From contig NC_083369.1 of the NCBI RefSeq assembly GCF_030254825.1, positions 147,739,762-147,803,761 of the forward strand: a stretch of 64,000 nt of DNA, given 5' to 3'. Source of the stretch: Meriones unguiculatus. Its lineage: Eukaryota; Chordata; Mammalia; Rodentia; Muridae. Of this stretch, positions 26,363 through 38,362 are shown in pieces. The notes under the pieces are model-generated. The model did not search any database. It had not been told where the DNA came from and saw only the letters and a list, made by a program, of their open reading frames with translations. The stretch's first letter is position 1; each line of letters begins with the position of its first letter. The position numbers and the translations under genes are program-made.

Positions 26363-26774
26363 TGCCCCGACCCACGGGTCCTAGTTATTAGTGGGGGCAA
26401 AGGGGGTCAATCCTGAAAAGGATGGGCGAGAGAGAGAAAGGACACAAGCAGACTGTTGCCAGTCAAGTGTCAGCTTTATTGAGCTTTGGTATTTCTTTTA
26501 AAGCACGGCTCTGGCAGGGCAGGGGAGAGGGGCGAGAAAAGGGAAGTAGTAGTGGAAAAATACCAAGGCCCTTGGTGGGGAGGTGGGAAGTTCCCAAGAC
26601 TAAGAAGGTGGGGTAAAGAGTTACAAGACCCAAAAATAACATCTGTGGTCACAGATGTGTCCCAAAGCAAACAGTTTCGGGAACAATGGGTCGTAAGGAA
26701 CTATGGCCTGCTGGTGTCCTGTGCTTATCTGGCAGGCCAGGCCCTTAGGAAGGGTCCCAGGGCTTAGTTCCCCA
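26363..26774 (-). mobile_element. Solo LTR of an endogenous retrovirus (412 bp)
   Basis: A single-copy sequence unlike the array interrupts G4. On the minus strand it starts TGGGGAAC, ends GGTCGGGGCA, contains a TTTAAAAG TATA-like box and a CTCAATAAAGC polyadenylation signal, and is bounded by a 6-bp duplication. This is LTR architecture (U3-R-U5) with no internal region, so it probably arose by LTR-LTR recombination of a provirus. It does not resemble the 977-bp LTRs at 34784 and 40216. A 6-bp duplication favours class II (ERVK-like), but length and sequence alone do not settle the family. Short open frames inside it are not genes. Confidence 0.85.
26475..26480 (-). promoter_or_regulatory. 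Polyadenylation signal AATAAA of the solo LTR
   Basis: AATAAA on the minus strand, about 295 nt from the U3 end and 110 nt from the U5 end, with TTTAAAAG roughly 20 nt upstream. The position fits the U3-R boundary zone of a short LTR. Confidence 0.65.
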
Positions 26775-26775
26775 A

Positions 26776-26781
26776 AAAAAG
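26776..26781. repeat. Right target-site duplication of solo LTR
   Basis: AAAAAG, identical to 26357-26362, after one additional A. The array then resumes with TCAACAGAATGAGG exactly as in the empty paralogues in G5 and G7. Confidence 0.75.
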
Positions 26782-27706
26782 TCAACAGAATGAGGAAGAG
26801 TAGAACAGAGTGAGGAAGAGGAGGAAAAGGAGGACAAGGAGGAGGTCTAAGTACGGAGGAGGTCTGTGTGCGACGAAGTACTGCTTGAAGGAGAAGAGTT
26901 GGTAAGGAGGAGTGGTTAAGGAGGACTTAGTGAAGAGGAGGAATTATTGAAGAAGAGGACTGTGTGAGTAGGACTGAGTGAAGAGAACTGAGTGTGGAGG
27001 ACAGAATGAGGAGCAGGACAGATTGAGGAGGAGTAGGACTGAGTCAGGAGGTGGAAGACTAAATGGAAAGGAGGACTCCTGAGGAGAGGGAGTCAGTGAG
27101 AAAGATGACTGCGTGAGTCTCAGGAGGACTGTGTAAGGAGGAGGATGAGGATTGAATGAGTAGGAGGACTTTGAAAGTAGAAGAGGACTGAATGTCGAGG
27201 AGGAATGAGTGAGAAGGAGGACTGAATAAATTAGAGAAATGAGTGAGAAAGTGGACAAAATGCTGGAGATGTGGACTGCTTTAGGAGGAGGAATTGAGTG
27301 CAGGGGAGGACAGAGAGAGCAGGAGGAAAAGTGTGTGATGAGGAAGACTGAATGCTAGGAGGAGTGAAGTGGACTGTGTGAGGAAGGGGAGTGAGTGAGG
27401 TGGAGGAGAACTAAGTAAGGAGGAAGAGTTGTGAGGAGGAGTACTGCTTGACTGACTGTGTGAGGAGGACTGAGTTAGGAGGACTAAGTGGAGAGGAGGG
27501 CTGCATGAGAAAAATCTCTTTAAGAAAAAAAAGACTGCTTTAAGGAGAGGACTACATTAGAACTGAGTGAAGAGGACTGATATAGGTGTATGAGAGAGTG
27601 AGAAGGTTAAGGACTGAGTGAGGAGGAAGACTAAGGGAAGAGGAGGACTGAGTCTTGATTAGGAGTGAGTGAGGAGGAGGACTGAATGACAAGAAGGGAT
27701 GAGTAC

Positions 27707-30523
27707 ATGATGACATCACAATGGAATAATAACATCACTATGGTATTATGATATTACAATGTAAATAAGACATCACAATTCAATTGGGATATCACAATGG
27801 TATTGTGACATCAGAATGGATTTTTGACATCAAAGTGGCATTATGACATCACAAAGTTATTGTGACATCTCAATGTCATTATGACATCATAACAGTATTA
27901 TGTAATCATACCGGAATTATGGCATCATAATGGAATTATGACATCGCAAAGGAATTGTGAACTCACAGTAGAATTATGACATCATAACAGTATTATGAAA
28001 TCACAGTGGTATTTTGACATGATAATGGAATTATGAGATAACAAGGAATTATGACGCCACAAAGATGATTGTGATATAAGAATGGATTTGTGACATCAAG
28101 GTGTCAATTGTGACATCACATTGATATTGTGACATAAGAATGGCATTATTACATTGTAATGGAATCATGATGTCACTATTTTTCTTGTGACATCACAATG
28201 GAATTATGACATCACAAAGTCATAGCAAAATCACATTGTCATTATGACATCATAAAGTTGTTATGACATCACAAAATAATTAGGACACCATAATACACTT
28301 TTTACATCAAAATGCAATAGTGGCAACACAATGGAGGTGTGACATCACAAAATTATTAAGTAATCATGAGGGCAGTATGACATTTTAATGATATTATGAC
28401 ATCACAAAGGTATTGTGATTTCACAATGGAATTATGACATCCTAAAGCTATAATGGCATCATAACGGTATTGTGCCATCACAATGGAATCACGGCATCAC
28501 AAGACAATTATAACATCACAGTGCATTTATGACATCGAAACAGTGTTTTGACAACACAAAGGAAGCATGACATCACAACGGAATGATGACATCACAAAGG
28601 TATTTTGATATTAGAATGGATTCGTGACATCAACAGAGCATAATGACATCACAAATTTAGTATGACATTACGACATCACAACAGTATTGCATCATCATTT
28701 TGGCATTATGATATAAGGGCATAATAAGATCACAAAGTGAATGTGACATCACAAAATCATTTTGAAATCACAAATTATTTATGACATCATAGCTGAATTA
28801 TGGCATCACATTGGAATCATGACATCACAATGTTAATATGACTTCACAATGGAACTGTGACATGAAAATGTGTTAGTGTCAAGTATAATCACAACTAAAT
28901 GACATCACAAAGGAATTATAGGTCACATAATGACATTACGATGTCATTATGACATCACAAGATGATTATAAAATCACAATATGATTATGACATCATAATA
29001 GTATTATGGTATCATACCAGCATTATGAAATCATAAAGGTATTATGACATCACATTGGAATTGTGACATTAAGATGATATTTGCGACATATAATGCCATT
29101 GAGATATCACAATGCTTTTGTGACATCAAAATGTTATGACATCACAATAGAAATATGACACCACAAGGTCACTGTGACATCACAATGCATTTATGACACC
29201 ATAACAGTATTATGACATCACAATGGAATCATGCCATCAGAATGGAATTATGACATCACAATGGTATTGAGACATCAGAATGGATTTATGACATCAAAGT
29301 GGCAATATGACATCACACAGTTATTGTAACATGACCATGGCATTATGTCTTCACAACTGCATTATGACATCACAACGTTATTGTGGCATCACTATGCCAT
29401 TATAACATCATAAGAGTATTATGTAATCATACTAGTTTTATGACATAATAATGGTGTAATGACATCAAAAATTATTGTGTCGTTATGGCAACATAATGGA
29501 ATCATGATGTCATAATGACATTCTAACATAACATGATATTATGAGATCACAATGGCATTATGACATCACAAAGAAATTACAACATCACAATGGAATTACG
29601 ACATAATAATTGTACAATGACATCACATTGGAATTACAATATCACAATGTTTCTGTGACATCAAAATGTTATGACATCACAATAGAAATATGACATCATA
29701 AAATCTTTGTGGCACCACACTGTAATCATGATGTCACAATTCCACAATGGAATTAGGACATCACAATGTAATTATGACATCACAAGTATATAATAATATC
29801 ACAGAGTGATTGTGACTTTACAATGTAATTATTAATTCACATTGGAATTATTACATCACAATGTATTATGATATCAAAAGTTTTTGTGAAGTCACAATTG
29901 TATTATGACATCATAATGATACTATGACATCAAAATGGAAGTATGACAGCCGAATGGGACCATGATATAACAATTGGATGAGGATAACACAGTGGAATTA
30001 TGACCTCACAATGGGAATGTGACAACACAGTGGAATTATGATATCTCAGTGGTATTATATCATCACAATGGTATTATGTGATCATAATAGAATTATGACA
30101 TCACAGTATTATTTTGAACTCACAATGGTATTACAATATCACAATGAAAATATGGCATCACAAAGTTTTTATGATATCACAATTGTATTGGGACATCACA
30201 ATGGCATTATATCATCTTAAGGAATTATGTCATCACAATGGAATTATGACATCCTAAGACATTGTGTCATCAAAAAATTATTATGAAATCATAACAGTAT
30301 TATATCATCACAATGCTATTATGACATCACAATGTTTTGACATCACATTGGAATTATGACATCACAATGTAATTATGTCATCATAGTGGTATTATGACAT
30401 CACAATGGAATTTTGGCCTCAGAATGTTATTTGAAATCACAATGGTATTTTGACATCATAATATTGTTGTGACAGCACAATGGTTTTTTGCCATCACAAT
30501 AGTATTATGGCATCACAATGGTA
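27707..30523. repeat. T-family block T4
   Basis: 19-bp array of about 2.8 kb, partnered with T7 by shared variants such as GATATTACAATGTAAATAAG near its start. It lacks the GGCATGCTGATATC segment found near the ends of T1, T2, T3, T5, T6 and T8. Plus-strand open frames here (for example 30038-30220) are repeat artefacts. Confidence 0.9.
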
Positions 30524-33500
30524 GAGACGACCAAGTAAGGAGGATTTGGGAGACTGAGTGAGGAAACAGACTCCGTGAGCAGATCAACTGTGTGAGGAGG
30601 ATGACTGAGTGATAAGGAGGAGCACTGAGTGAAGAGGATGACAGTGATTGGAGGAGGAGGACTGAGTGAAGAATTAGAGGATTGAGTGAGTAGTAGTACT
30701 AAGTGAGGAGGACTGCATGAAGAGGAGGAATGTGGGAAGTGGAGGATGAATGAATGAAGATGAGGAAGGCTGAGTAAGGAGAACTGATTGGGAATGAGGA
30801 GGACTTGTTAGGAGAAGGAATTTGTGAGGAGGATTACTGAGTGAAGGGGAGAAGTACGGATTTAATAGGAGGACTGAATGAGTAGGAGGACTGTATGAAG
30901 AGAAGGATTGAGGGAGGCAGACTGAGGGAGGCCTGATTCAGGTAGAGCACAGAGTGAAGAGGAATAGGACTGAATGAGAAGGAGGAGGACTAAGTGAGGA
31001 GGAGGTCTATGTGAGGAGAAGGCCTGCTTGAAGGAGAGGACTGCCTGAGGAGGAGTGATTAAAGAGGACTGAGTGAGATGTAGGAGGAATGAATGATGAT
31101 GAGGAGGACTGAGAGCAGTGGAGGAAAAATGAGTGTGGACAACTGATTGAGGATGAGTACAGAGTCATAAGTGGTAGGACTGAGTGAGAAAGAAGAGGAA
31201 TAACTGATGATGAGGATTGTGTGACTAGGAGGACTGAGCGAAGGGGATAAGTGAGACAGAGAAGGAAGATTGAGTGTAAACAATGACTAAGTGAAGAGCA
31301 GGAATGAGTGAGGAGATGATTGATTGAGGAGGAGGACAGAGTGAGGATGAGGATGATTAAGTCAGAAAATGGACTGTGAAAAGATGAGGAGCACTGAAAG
31401 AGTAGGAGGAATAAATGAGGGGAAGGTCTTTATGAGGAGGAGGACTGAGTGAGGAGGACTGAGTGAGGAAGTATAGGGCTCAGGAAGAAGTACTAAGTGT
31501 GGATGAGTACTGTATGAGTAGGACGACTACTTGAGGGAGAGGACTGAGTGAGGGGAATGAGTGAGGAGAACTGAATGTGGAGGAGAAGGACTGAGAGATG
31601 AGAAGGAGGGTTGAGTGAGGAAGAGGAGGACTAAATGACATAGTGGAGGATGGTGTAAAGGAAGACTGAGTGAGCAGGATGACTGAGTGAGGAGGAGGAA
31701 GACTGAGTGATGAGGAAGCCTGAGAGAGGTGGATGACCGTGTGAAGAGGTGGACTGTGTGAGGAGGTCTGAGTGCCTAGGAGAATTGATGGGAAGGAGGA
31801 CTGAGTTTTGAGGAGGACAGGCGAAGTAAGAGGAATGACAGAGAAGGAGGACTGTGTGAGGGTGTGTTAGGAGGAGGACTGAGTGAAGAAGAGGATTCAT
31901 TGAGGAGGTGGAAGTCTGAATTTGGTTTAGGACTAAGTAACAAGGATGACTACGTGAGAATGAGGACAGAGTGAGGAGGAGAACTGAGTAAACAGAAGAA
32001 GACTGAGTGAGGAGGAGGAGGAAGAGAAATGAGTTACAAGGAGGAGGACTGAGTGAGGAAGAGGACTGGGGAAGGAGAAAGAATGAGTGAGAAGCTAGAG
32101 AACTGAATGTGGAGTGGAGTAGTTTTGAGTGAGGAGAAGGACTGCCTGGAGAGAAGAACTGTGTGAAGAAGAGGACTGGGTGAGTAGGAGGACTGTGTTA
32201 GGTGAGAAGGACTGTGTGTGGACGAAGAGTGAGTGAGGAGGCAGAGGAATGAGTGAGTAGGATGACTTCGTGAGGAGGAGGACTGACTGGGAAAGGCTAC
32301 TTGAGTCTCAGGAGAACTGTGTAAGGAGGAGGATGAGGATTGAATGAGTAGGAGGAGTTTGAAAGAAGGAAGAGGACTGAGTGAGGAGGAGGACTGACTG
32401 AGAAGCTGAACTGAGTCAGGAGAATGATTGAGTGAGGAGGAAGAATGAGTGAATAGGACTGAGAAAGGAGGACTAAATGAAGAGGAGGAGGAGGAGTGAG
32501 TGTTGATGAGGAATGAGTCAGGAGGAGGATGATTTAGTGAAAGGAGGACTCTGTGAGATGGAGTAGGACTGGGAGAGTACAAAAACAATTGTTGAAAAGG
32601 ACTGATTGAGGAAAAGGACAGAATGAGGAAGAGGAGAGAATGAGGAGGAGGACGGATTGACGGGGATGACTAATTGAGGAGGACTGACTGAGAATGACTG
32701 ACTGAAAAATAGGAGAACTGAGTGAGGATGAGGAGGAATTAAAGAGGTAGAGGAGGACTGATTGAGGAGGACTCAGTGAGCAGGACTGAGTGAGGAGGGG
32801 ATAGACTGAGTGAAGAGGAGGACTAAGTAAGGAGAAGGAATTAGGAAAAGGAAGACCGAGTAAGGAGAAGAGGGAATGAGTGTGGAAAAGAACTTAGTGA
32901 GTAGGAGTGCTGAGTGAGTAGGATCACTGATGAGGAAGAGGAGTAAGAGAGGAGGAGGACTGTGTGAGGCGGAAGACTGAGTGAGATGTCCTGAGTGAGG
33001 AATGAGTGAGGAGGAGGAAAAGTGAGTGAGGAGGAAGAGGTTTGAGTGAGGAGGAGGACTGAGTGACAAAGAGGTGGATTAGTGAGGAGGAGGACTGAGC
33101 AGGGAGGAGGAAAAATGAGTGAGAAGGAGGAAGACTGAGTGAAGAAGAGGATGAATGAGTAATATGAGGAGGAATGGGTGAGGAGGATGACAGAGTGATG
33201 GAGAGGAGGATGGAGTAGTAGGAGTATTCAGTAAGGAGGAAGAGGCCTGACTGAGGAGGAGGACTGACTGAGAAGGTGGAGGGTCGAGGACTGAGTGAGG
33301 AGGTGAACTGAAAAAGGAGGAGACTGAGTGAGGAGAAAGACTGAGTGAGGAGGGTCTGAATGCAGAGGATTGAATTAGGTGGAGAAGACTGAGTGAGGAG
33401 GAGGAAGGCTATGTGAGTTGGAGGACTGAATGAAGAAGAGGACTGTGTGAAGAGAAGGACTGAGTGAGGAGCTAGACTGAGTTAGTAGGGGCAGAACTGA

Positions 33501-34777
33501 GTGAGGAGGTTAAGGACTTAGTGAGGAGGAGGACTTGGTGAGGAAGAGGGCTGATTGATATGTAGGACATATTGAGAAGGACTAGCTAAGGAGGACTTGG
33601 TTAGGAGAAGGAAGAATGGGTGAAGAGGAGGCCTGAGTGAGGAGGAGGACTAAGTGAGAAAGAGGATTGTATTTGAAGAAAAACTGATTAAAGGAGTGGA
33701 TTGTGTATGGAGGACAAATTAATGAGAACTGAGTGTGGTGGAGGAAGACTGAGTGATGGGGAGGAGGACTGAAAGAGGAGGAGGAAAGACTGAGGAGATC
33801 TGAGTGAGGGGAAGGATTGAATGAGGAGGTAAACAGTGAGAAGGAAGGAGAATAAGTGATGAGGAGATGGAATGAGAGAGGAAGAGGAGTGTGGGAGGAG
33901 GAGAGCTTTTTGGGGATGACTGAGTGGGAGGACTGAGTGAGAAGGACAGAGTGAGGAGGAGTATAGCGTGAGAAGGGTTACCACCAAGTGAAGAGGAAGA
34001 GGAATAATGGAGGAGGAGCTTTGTGTATGGAGGAGGACTGAGTGGTCAGGAGGACTGAGTGAGGTGAAGGATAAATGAGTGAAGAGGAGGAAAATTGAGT
34101 GAGGAGGAGGACTCAGTGTGGAAGATGACTGAATGAGGATTTGTTGAGTGAAAAAGTCAACAGAATGAGGAAGAGTAGAACTTAGTGAGGAAGAGGAGGA
34201 GGAGGAGGACAAAGAGGAGGACTAAGTAAGGAGGAGGACTGTGTAGGAAGAAGTACTGTTTGAAGGAGAAGAGTTGGTAAGGAGGAGTGGTTGAGGAGGA
34301 CTTAGTGAAGAGGAGGACTCATTGAAGAAGAGGACTGTGTGAGTAGGACTGAGTGAAGAGAACAGAGTGTGGAGGACAGAATGAGGAGCAGGACAGATTG
34401 AGGAGGAGTAGGACTGATTCAGGAGGTGGAGGACTAAATGGAAAGGAGGACTCCTGAATAGACGGTGTCAGTGAGAAAGATGACTGCGTGAGTCTCAGGA
34501 GGACTGTGTAAGGAGGAGGATGAGGATTGAATGAGTGGGAGGACTTTGAAAGTAGAAGAGGACTGAATGTGGAGGAGGAATGAGTGAAAAGGAGGACTGA
34601 ATAAATTGGAGAAATGAGTGAGACGGTGGACAAAATACTGGAGATGTGGACTGCTTTAGGAGGAGGAATTGAGTGCCTAGGAGGACAGAGAGAGGAGGAG
34701 GAAAAGTGTGTGAGGAGGAAGACTGAATGCTAGGAGGTGTGAGGTGGACTGTGTGAGGAGGAGGAGTTAGTGAGGTG

Positions 34778-34783
34778 GAGGAG
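34778..34783. repeat. Left target-site duplication of provirus
   Basis: GAGGAG directly precedes the TG end of the left LTR and is repeated at 41193-41198. The empty paralogous site at 11774-11779 has one GAGGAG followed by AACTAAG. Six base pairs is the duplication size typical of MMTV-like integrases. Confidence 0.9.
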
Positions 34784-34907
34784 TGCCACCGACCGGCCCG
34801 GGAGGTCAGGGCAAATTTCGACTCAGGGTCCTTGGAAGATCTCAGGAGGGAAGGATTTGGCGCGACAGACAACACAGACTCAGTGAGTTCTTATGCTGCT
34901 GCAAAAC

Positions 34908-34913
34908 TTTACT
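34908..34913 (-). promoter_or_regulatory. Candidate polyadenylation signal AGTAAA in 3' LTR
   Basis: Minus strand AGTAAAG, a variant hexamer also used by MMTV-type LTRs. I see no AATAAA on the minus strand downstream of the TATA box, so this is the best candidate for the R-U5 end. Same site in the 5' LTR at 40340-40345. Confidence 0.45.
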
Positions 34914-35222
34914 GTTTCAGTAGTCAATTTATACAGTCAGAAAAAACCATTAAGAGGAATTTGTAAGAGTGCCAAGATAGGTGGCCACGTAGTACAGATA
35001 GTCATCAAACATAACTTCTAAGAAAAGACCATAAAAAGATCAAAGATTCAACTAAAAAAGGCTGATATTATCATAACAAGCGTGATCAATCAACCTTGCT
35101 TAACCCCTGATCAAGACCATAGCGGGACAAGTTCCAGAGCATTAGGCTCAGTATAGACATTCTTATGCTAATCTTGCCTTTGATTTTAAACGTTTTCAAA
35201 ATGTTTTTTTTAGGCTTCATAA

Positions 35223-35230
35223 CTTTTATA
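35223..35230 (-). promoter_or_regulatory. Candidate TATA box in 3' LTR
   Basis: Minus strand TATAAAAG, identical in the 5' LTR at 40655-40662. It is the best core-promoter match on the viral sense strand. It lies about 310 nt before AGTAAA, which would make a long R region, so the assignment is tentative. Confidence 0.4.
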
Positions 35231-35714
35231 AACATCTGCCTCTGCTTTTCATCCCCTGTTTTTTTTACGTCATGTACTATCATAAGGTTCACTAACTGCA
35301 TCAGCTACTTGGAACAGAATACGTTCCTATCCTGGGAAGATAAAGTAAAGCTAAATTTAGTGATAAACTAGAATTATTTTGCAACTGATTACTTGAAAAT
35401 ATTATCAGAATTGTTACATATAGCATTTTTAAGAGTTGATTTAAGCCCAGTCTCAATGAATTGAATTTCCTCTATTGAGACATAATTTCTGGGAAAGCAG
35501 GGCTTTCAAAGATGCCCCCAATTCTTTCCAAGAGGTGTATGTAATCGCTATGAGACAAAGCAGAAATTTAAAAGTGAAACCAAGCCATCCGAGTTACCCC
35601 AGCCATTTTCTCATCCCAGGAGGCCCGAGTCTTCGCCTAAACAAATGTTCAGGCTTTAGAGCCTTATCCATCTCCTTGGAGAACTTCATGCTCCTACAGG
35701 TTTCACCAAGCTTG

Positions 35715-36659
35715 TCACAGGGCTGTTGCAGCCTGCGCAGCTGGCGAGACGGACGTGGCAGTTCCCGGTTTTTTGTTTTTAAGACGAAATTCCTCGATAT
35801 CTCTCTGAGTGGTTTTAATGGCTGAGAGAATGACTCTAAAAAGGCAAGGAAACACCATGAATACTACAAAGATTACCACGAATGCAACGGCAGCAATAAT
35901 TATATAATGCCACCAATGTAAGGGATTAAGAGCTTTCACATTATCATACAACTCTTTTGCCAGATTTTTAAAACCATATTCATTTAGATGGGCTTGACTA
36001 ACTTTTGAGATTTGTTTTTGAATTTCCTCAAAATCATGTGTCAGATCATTATCTTTTCAAACTCCTAATAAATGAGCCCTTGTCTTGTTCCAATCATCAG
36101 AAATATTATATCTCGCTGGAGTCACGCAGATATGTTTATAAGTTGCATGACATTTAGTTGACATTCTTATCTTAATATTAGCTATATCTTGTCCCATAGC
36201 TAAAACCACTTCTTCCAAAGCATTTACTCTTGCTTCTATCTTTTTATCTATAATATATTGTTCAGCTAAGATGGTAGATATATTTTTATGCATATCATTG
36301 ACATAATGAGCCGTTTGTATATTTTTCACCAAGGCTGCAGTAGAAACAGCAAAGGAGGTCAAAATGGCAATTAAAGCTGTAATTCCTAAAATCAAAGCAG
36401 CCACAAATCTTTTTGGTCTAAGCAAGGCACTAAATTTTTCCATAACCATTAACCCGGTATCTTCATACCAGGATTCCTTTAACCTTACAGGGAGCATAAC
36501 ATAAGCTGGCCGTTTTACTAAAAACATAATATTATATTTCTTTTTTAAGGAACTTTTTATACAATTAGTCAATATACATGCAGTACAGGTAATATGATAA
36601 GAAACCTTAGAAATTTTTATTATAGAGGAACGGTCTTGGCTTCCTAAAAAAAATTCCAT
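35715..36659 (-). pseudogene. env: env, SU C-terminus and transmembrane subunit (broken)
   Basis: Envelope fusion subunit. The frame opens at 36659, one frame off from the upstream SU part because of an indel at an 8-base homopolymer (36646-36653). After about 80 residues of SU there is a furin-type RPKR site (residues 81-84), a hydrophobic fusion peptide starting FVAALILGIT, a helical segment, a C-x7-C motif (KCHATYKHIC) and N-glycosylation sites. A single in-frame TGA at 36057-36059 interrupts the ectodomain. The same frame then stays open through a membrane anchor (WWHYIIIAAVAFVVIFVVFM) and a basic tail, ending inside the 3' LTR at 35715. Layout fits class II Env. It cannot make a full product as it stands. 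Confidence 0.88.
35761..35780 (-). promoter_or_regulatory. Polypurine tract (plus-strand primer)
   Basis: The minus strand reads AAAAACAAAAAACCGGGAAC directly against the TGCCAC end of the 3' LTR, where reverse transcription primes the second strand. Four cytosines make it an imperfect tract; it also lies within the env coding tail. Confidence 0.65.
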
Positions 36660-37722
36660 AAGGGTATGGGACGCATGCTCTCATAGAAATAGCTTCAGAA
36701 GTAGTAGCCTTAGGTTTTTTTAATAATACCATGTCTATGGCTGCAGCTAATCTAAATAATTTAGGTTGAATCCTAGTTTTATTTTGATGTTTTGATACCC
36801 ATATTGGTTCTACAAATCCAGATGAAAAATATCTATAAATAACACTATCGGGTTTATAATTATTATATCTATAAGCATACTTTTTAAAATAAATAGAACC
36901 ATCCCTAAACGGGGATGATGCAGAGAAATCCCAAATAATTTCTTTCGTATCTGTGATCTTAAAGGGCATTCCTCTTACTTTAAATCCGCAAGAAAGCCAA
37001 TTAGGATATTGCTCATTATAAACCCATGGGATATCTGGATTATAATAAATTTTCGTACAATCGGGTAAAGGAAGCTCTTCGTACCAACTAAATGTTTCAT
37101 TTACTGTATACCATCCCAGAGTCTTAATTTGTAGTTCCCATACTAACCTCCTTGCCCGATCATTAGGATCTAGTGTGTCAGTCACAAATGTTCTATAGGA
37201 AACTGGTAAACATCCAGGCACTGAGATCCCTGAAAGGCCAAGGCAAATTGGGGCGGAGTCTGATTTGCCCTCATAGGAAAATACAGAGGAATATTTTTTC
37301 TCAGTAGTTAAAACTGGAGTTCCCCCCAAAATTCCTGTCACATTAGTCATAACCTTAATATGTTCTGGTTCAGTCCAGGTTACTGGGTGAACCATGGGAG
37401 GTTTAGGGACATATGTCCAATATGAATTACCGTGAGTAGGAGCAGCTGAGAGTAAAAGTATACATGCAAGAAAAATATTAGCTAGAGAGGGTGTTTTTCC
37501 CACTGCTAGTACTATATCTTTCCCCTTTTTCAAGAGGACTGTCATCTGCTGCAGTGTAGGAAGGAGTGTTGACTTGTTCGTTGTCATCATAGCAAGCCTT
37601 CTCATTTTTCGCTGTAGTCTCTTTATTTTTTTTCGGTTGCGATTTCGACGGCGAGGAGTGTCTGATGAGGCGGTCTGGGATCCAGATGGGAGAGTCCTCA
37701 TCCTGTGGAAATACACAAGCAT
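36607..37722 (-). pseudogene. env: env, leader and surface subunit (broken)
   Basis: 371-codon frame from 37722 to 36607, overlapping the end of integrase by 245 nt, as in betaretroviruses. Residues about 24-43 are strongly arginine/lysine-rich, followed by a hydrophobic segment (about 80-95, NIFLACILLLSAAPTHG) that looks like a late-placed signal sequence. This resembles the long RNA-export-type leader peptides (Rec/Rem/Rej-like) of class II Env. The SU body has N-glycosylation sites NVT, NET and NKT and paired cysteines. The frame is lost at the A8/T8 run at 36646-36653 and ends in a short wrong-frame tail; the rest continues in the other frame. Start codon could be 37722 or 37701 (second Met). 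Confidence 0.85.
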
Positions 37723-38362
37723 ACCCTCTCCCTGAAGTTATAAGGGGATCTGGGCCTCTCCAGGCACCAGTTAATAAATCTTTCCATTTTACTAAAGGTT
37801 TTATAGTTTCCATTTTAGGATTCCAATGTAATTCCATTCTAGATATTTCTTGGTCATTAACATTCACATGATTTAATGTGAATAATGCATGACTTAAAAG
37901 ATGATGCGGAGAGAAGTATTTATGAGCTTCCCTCAACTTGTGTATTTGTCCTTTTAAATCTTGATGAGCTCTTTCTATTATAGCCTACCCTTGAGGATTA
38001 TGGGGGATACCCGTTACATGCAATATTCCCCAAGTTTTACAATATTGCTTAAAAGCTTTTGAACAATAGGCAGGTCCATTGTCTGTTTTAATCTTTATCG
38101 GTTTTTTCAATAGATTAAAAGACATAATTAAATGCTGTAAGACATCTTTCACCGCTTCTCCAGTCCTCGCTGAGGCAGTGATTGCATGTGAGTAAGTATC
38201 CACACATACATGAATAAAACAGAGTTTTCCAAATTGAGGACAATGTGTTACATCCATTTGCCATAAATGTCCTGGTTTTAATCCTGTAGGATTAACTCCC
38301 ATCTTTTGTACCTGTCTAGCAGGTGGACATGTATTACAATTCTTTACAATTTGTCTAGCCCT
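37478..38362 (-). pseudogene. pol: pol, integrase with 5' loss and in-frame TAG
   Basis: Integrase joins viral DNA to the host chromosome. This fragment starts at the deletion junction (about 38352-38362) inside the N-terminal zinc domain; the CNTC cysteine pair is present but the HH half is gone. The core has D in QMDVTH and D in TDNGPAY; a TAG at 37985-37987 follows PHNPQG, and the third acidic residue lies just beyond it (IIER), giving D-x35-E spacing. The C-terminal domain (GRGYACVFPQDEDSPIWIPD) continues to a stop at 37478, overlapping env. RT and RNase H are absent. With the stop and the missing zinc histidines it should be inactive. Confidence 0.9.

Larger units (their letters stand above)
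19965..27706. repeat. G-family block G4 (long), interrupted by a solo LTR
   Basis: 17-bp purine-rich array, about 7.3 kb without the 412-bp LTR at 26363-26774. Its partner is G7. Both carry a segment (about 24140-25900 here, 54600-56340 in G7) that is missing from G2/G5 and G3/G6. Ends in the standard G-to-T junction. No cellular gene is seen. Confidence 0.9.
7398..30523. repeat. Higher-order repeat copy A (G2-T2-G3-T3-G4-T4), about 23 kb
   Basis: Six alternating blocks recur in the same order and with similar lengths at 30524-60440. Diagnostic variants pair the copies: GAATGAGTGGGAGG occurs in G2 and G5, but GAATGAGTAGGAGG in G4 and G7. The entry of G3 (GGAAACAGACTCAGTGAGCAG) matches G6. 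Hand comparison of about 450 bp of T2 against T5 gives roughly 4% mismatch. Length is 23,126 bp including the solo LTR. Pairing is not perfect everywhere: the start of G2 resembles G7 more than G5, so the copies are mosaic. Confidence 0.78.
34784..35760 (-). repeat. 3' LTR of the provirus (977 bp)
   Basis: Bounded by TGCCAC and GTGGCA. It aligns without gaps to 40216-41192 with 13 mismatches at 34818, 34858, 35141, 35429, 35442, 35542, 35569, 35609, 35649, 35657, 35673, 35729 and 35741. In ten of these this copy has T where the 5' LTR has C (window plus strand). The end of the env frame runs 46 nt into it. Short open frames in the LTR have no support as genes. Confidence 0.95.

Noticed and set aside
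26422..26767. Overlapping open frames inside the solo LTR
   Set aside because: They lie within LTR regulatory sequence on either strand, are short, and have no recognisable domain.
26363..26774. Solo LTR as a fragment of the same family as the provirus
   Set aside because: Length (412 versus 977 bp), ends and polyadenylation signal (AATAAA versus AGTAAA) differ and I see no similar stretch, so it is a separate family.
35086..35371. Open frames repeated in both LTRs (also 40518-40803 and 35475-35825)
   Set aside because: A superantigen-type LTR gene was considered because of the MMTV-like features, but the frames are short (about 70-116 codons), fragmentary and lack membrane-anchor or other features.
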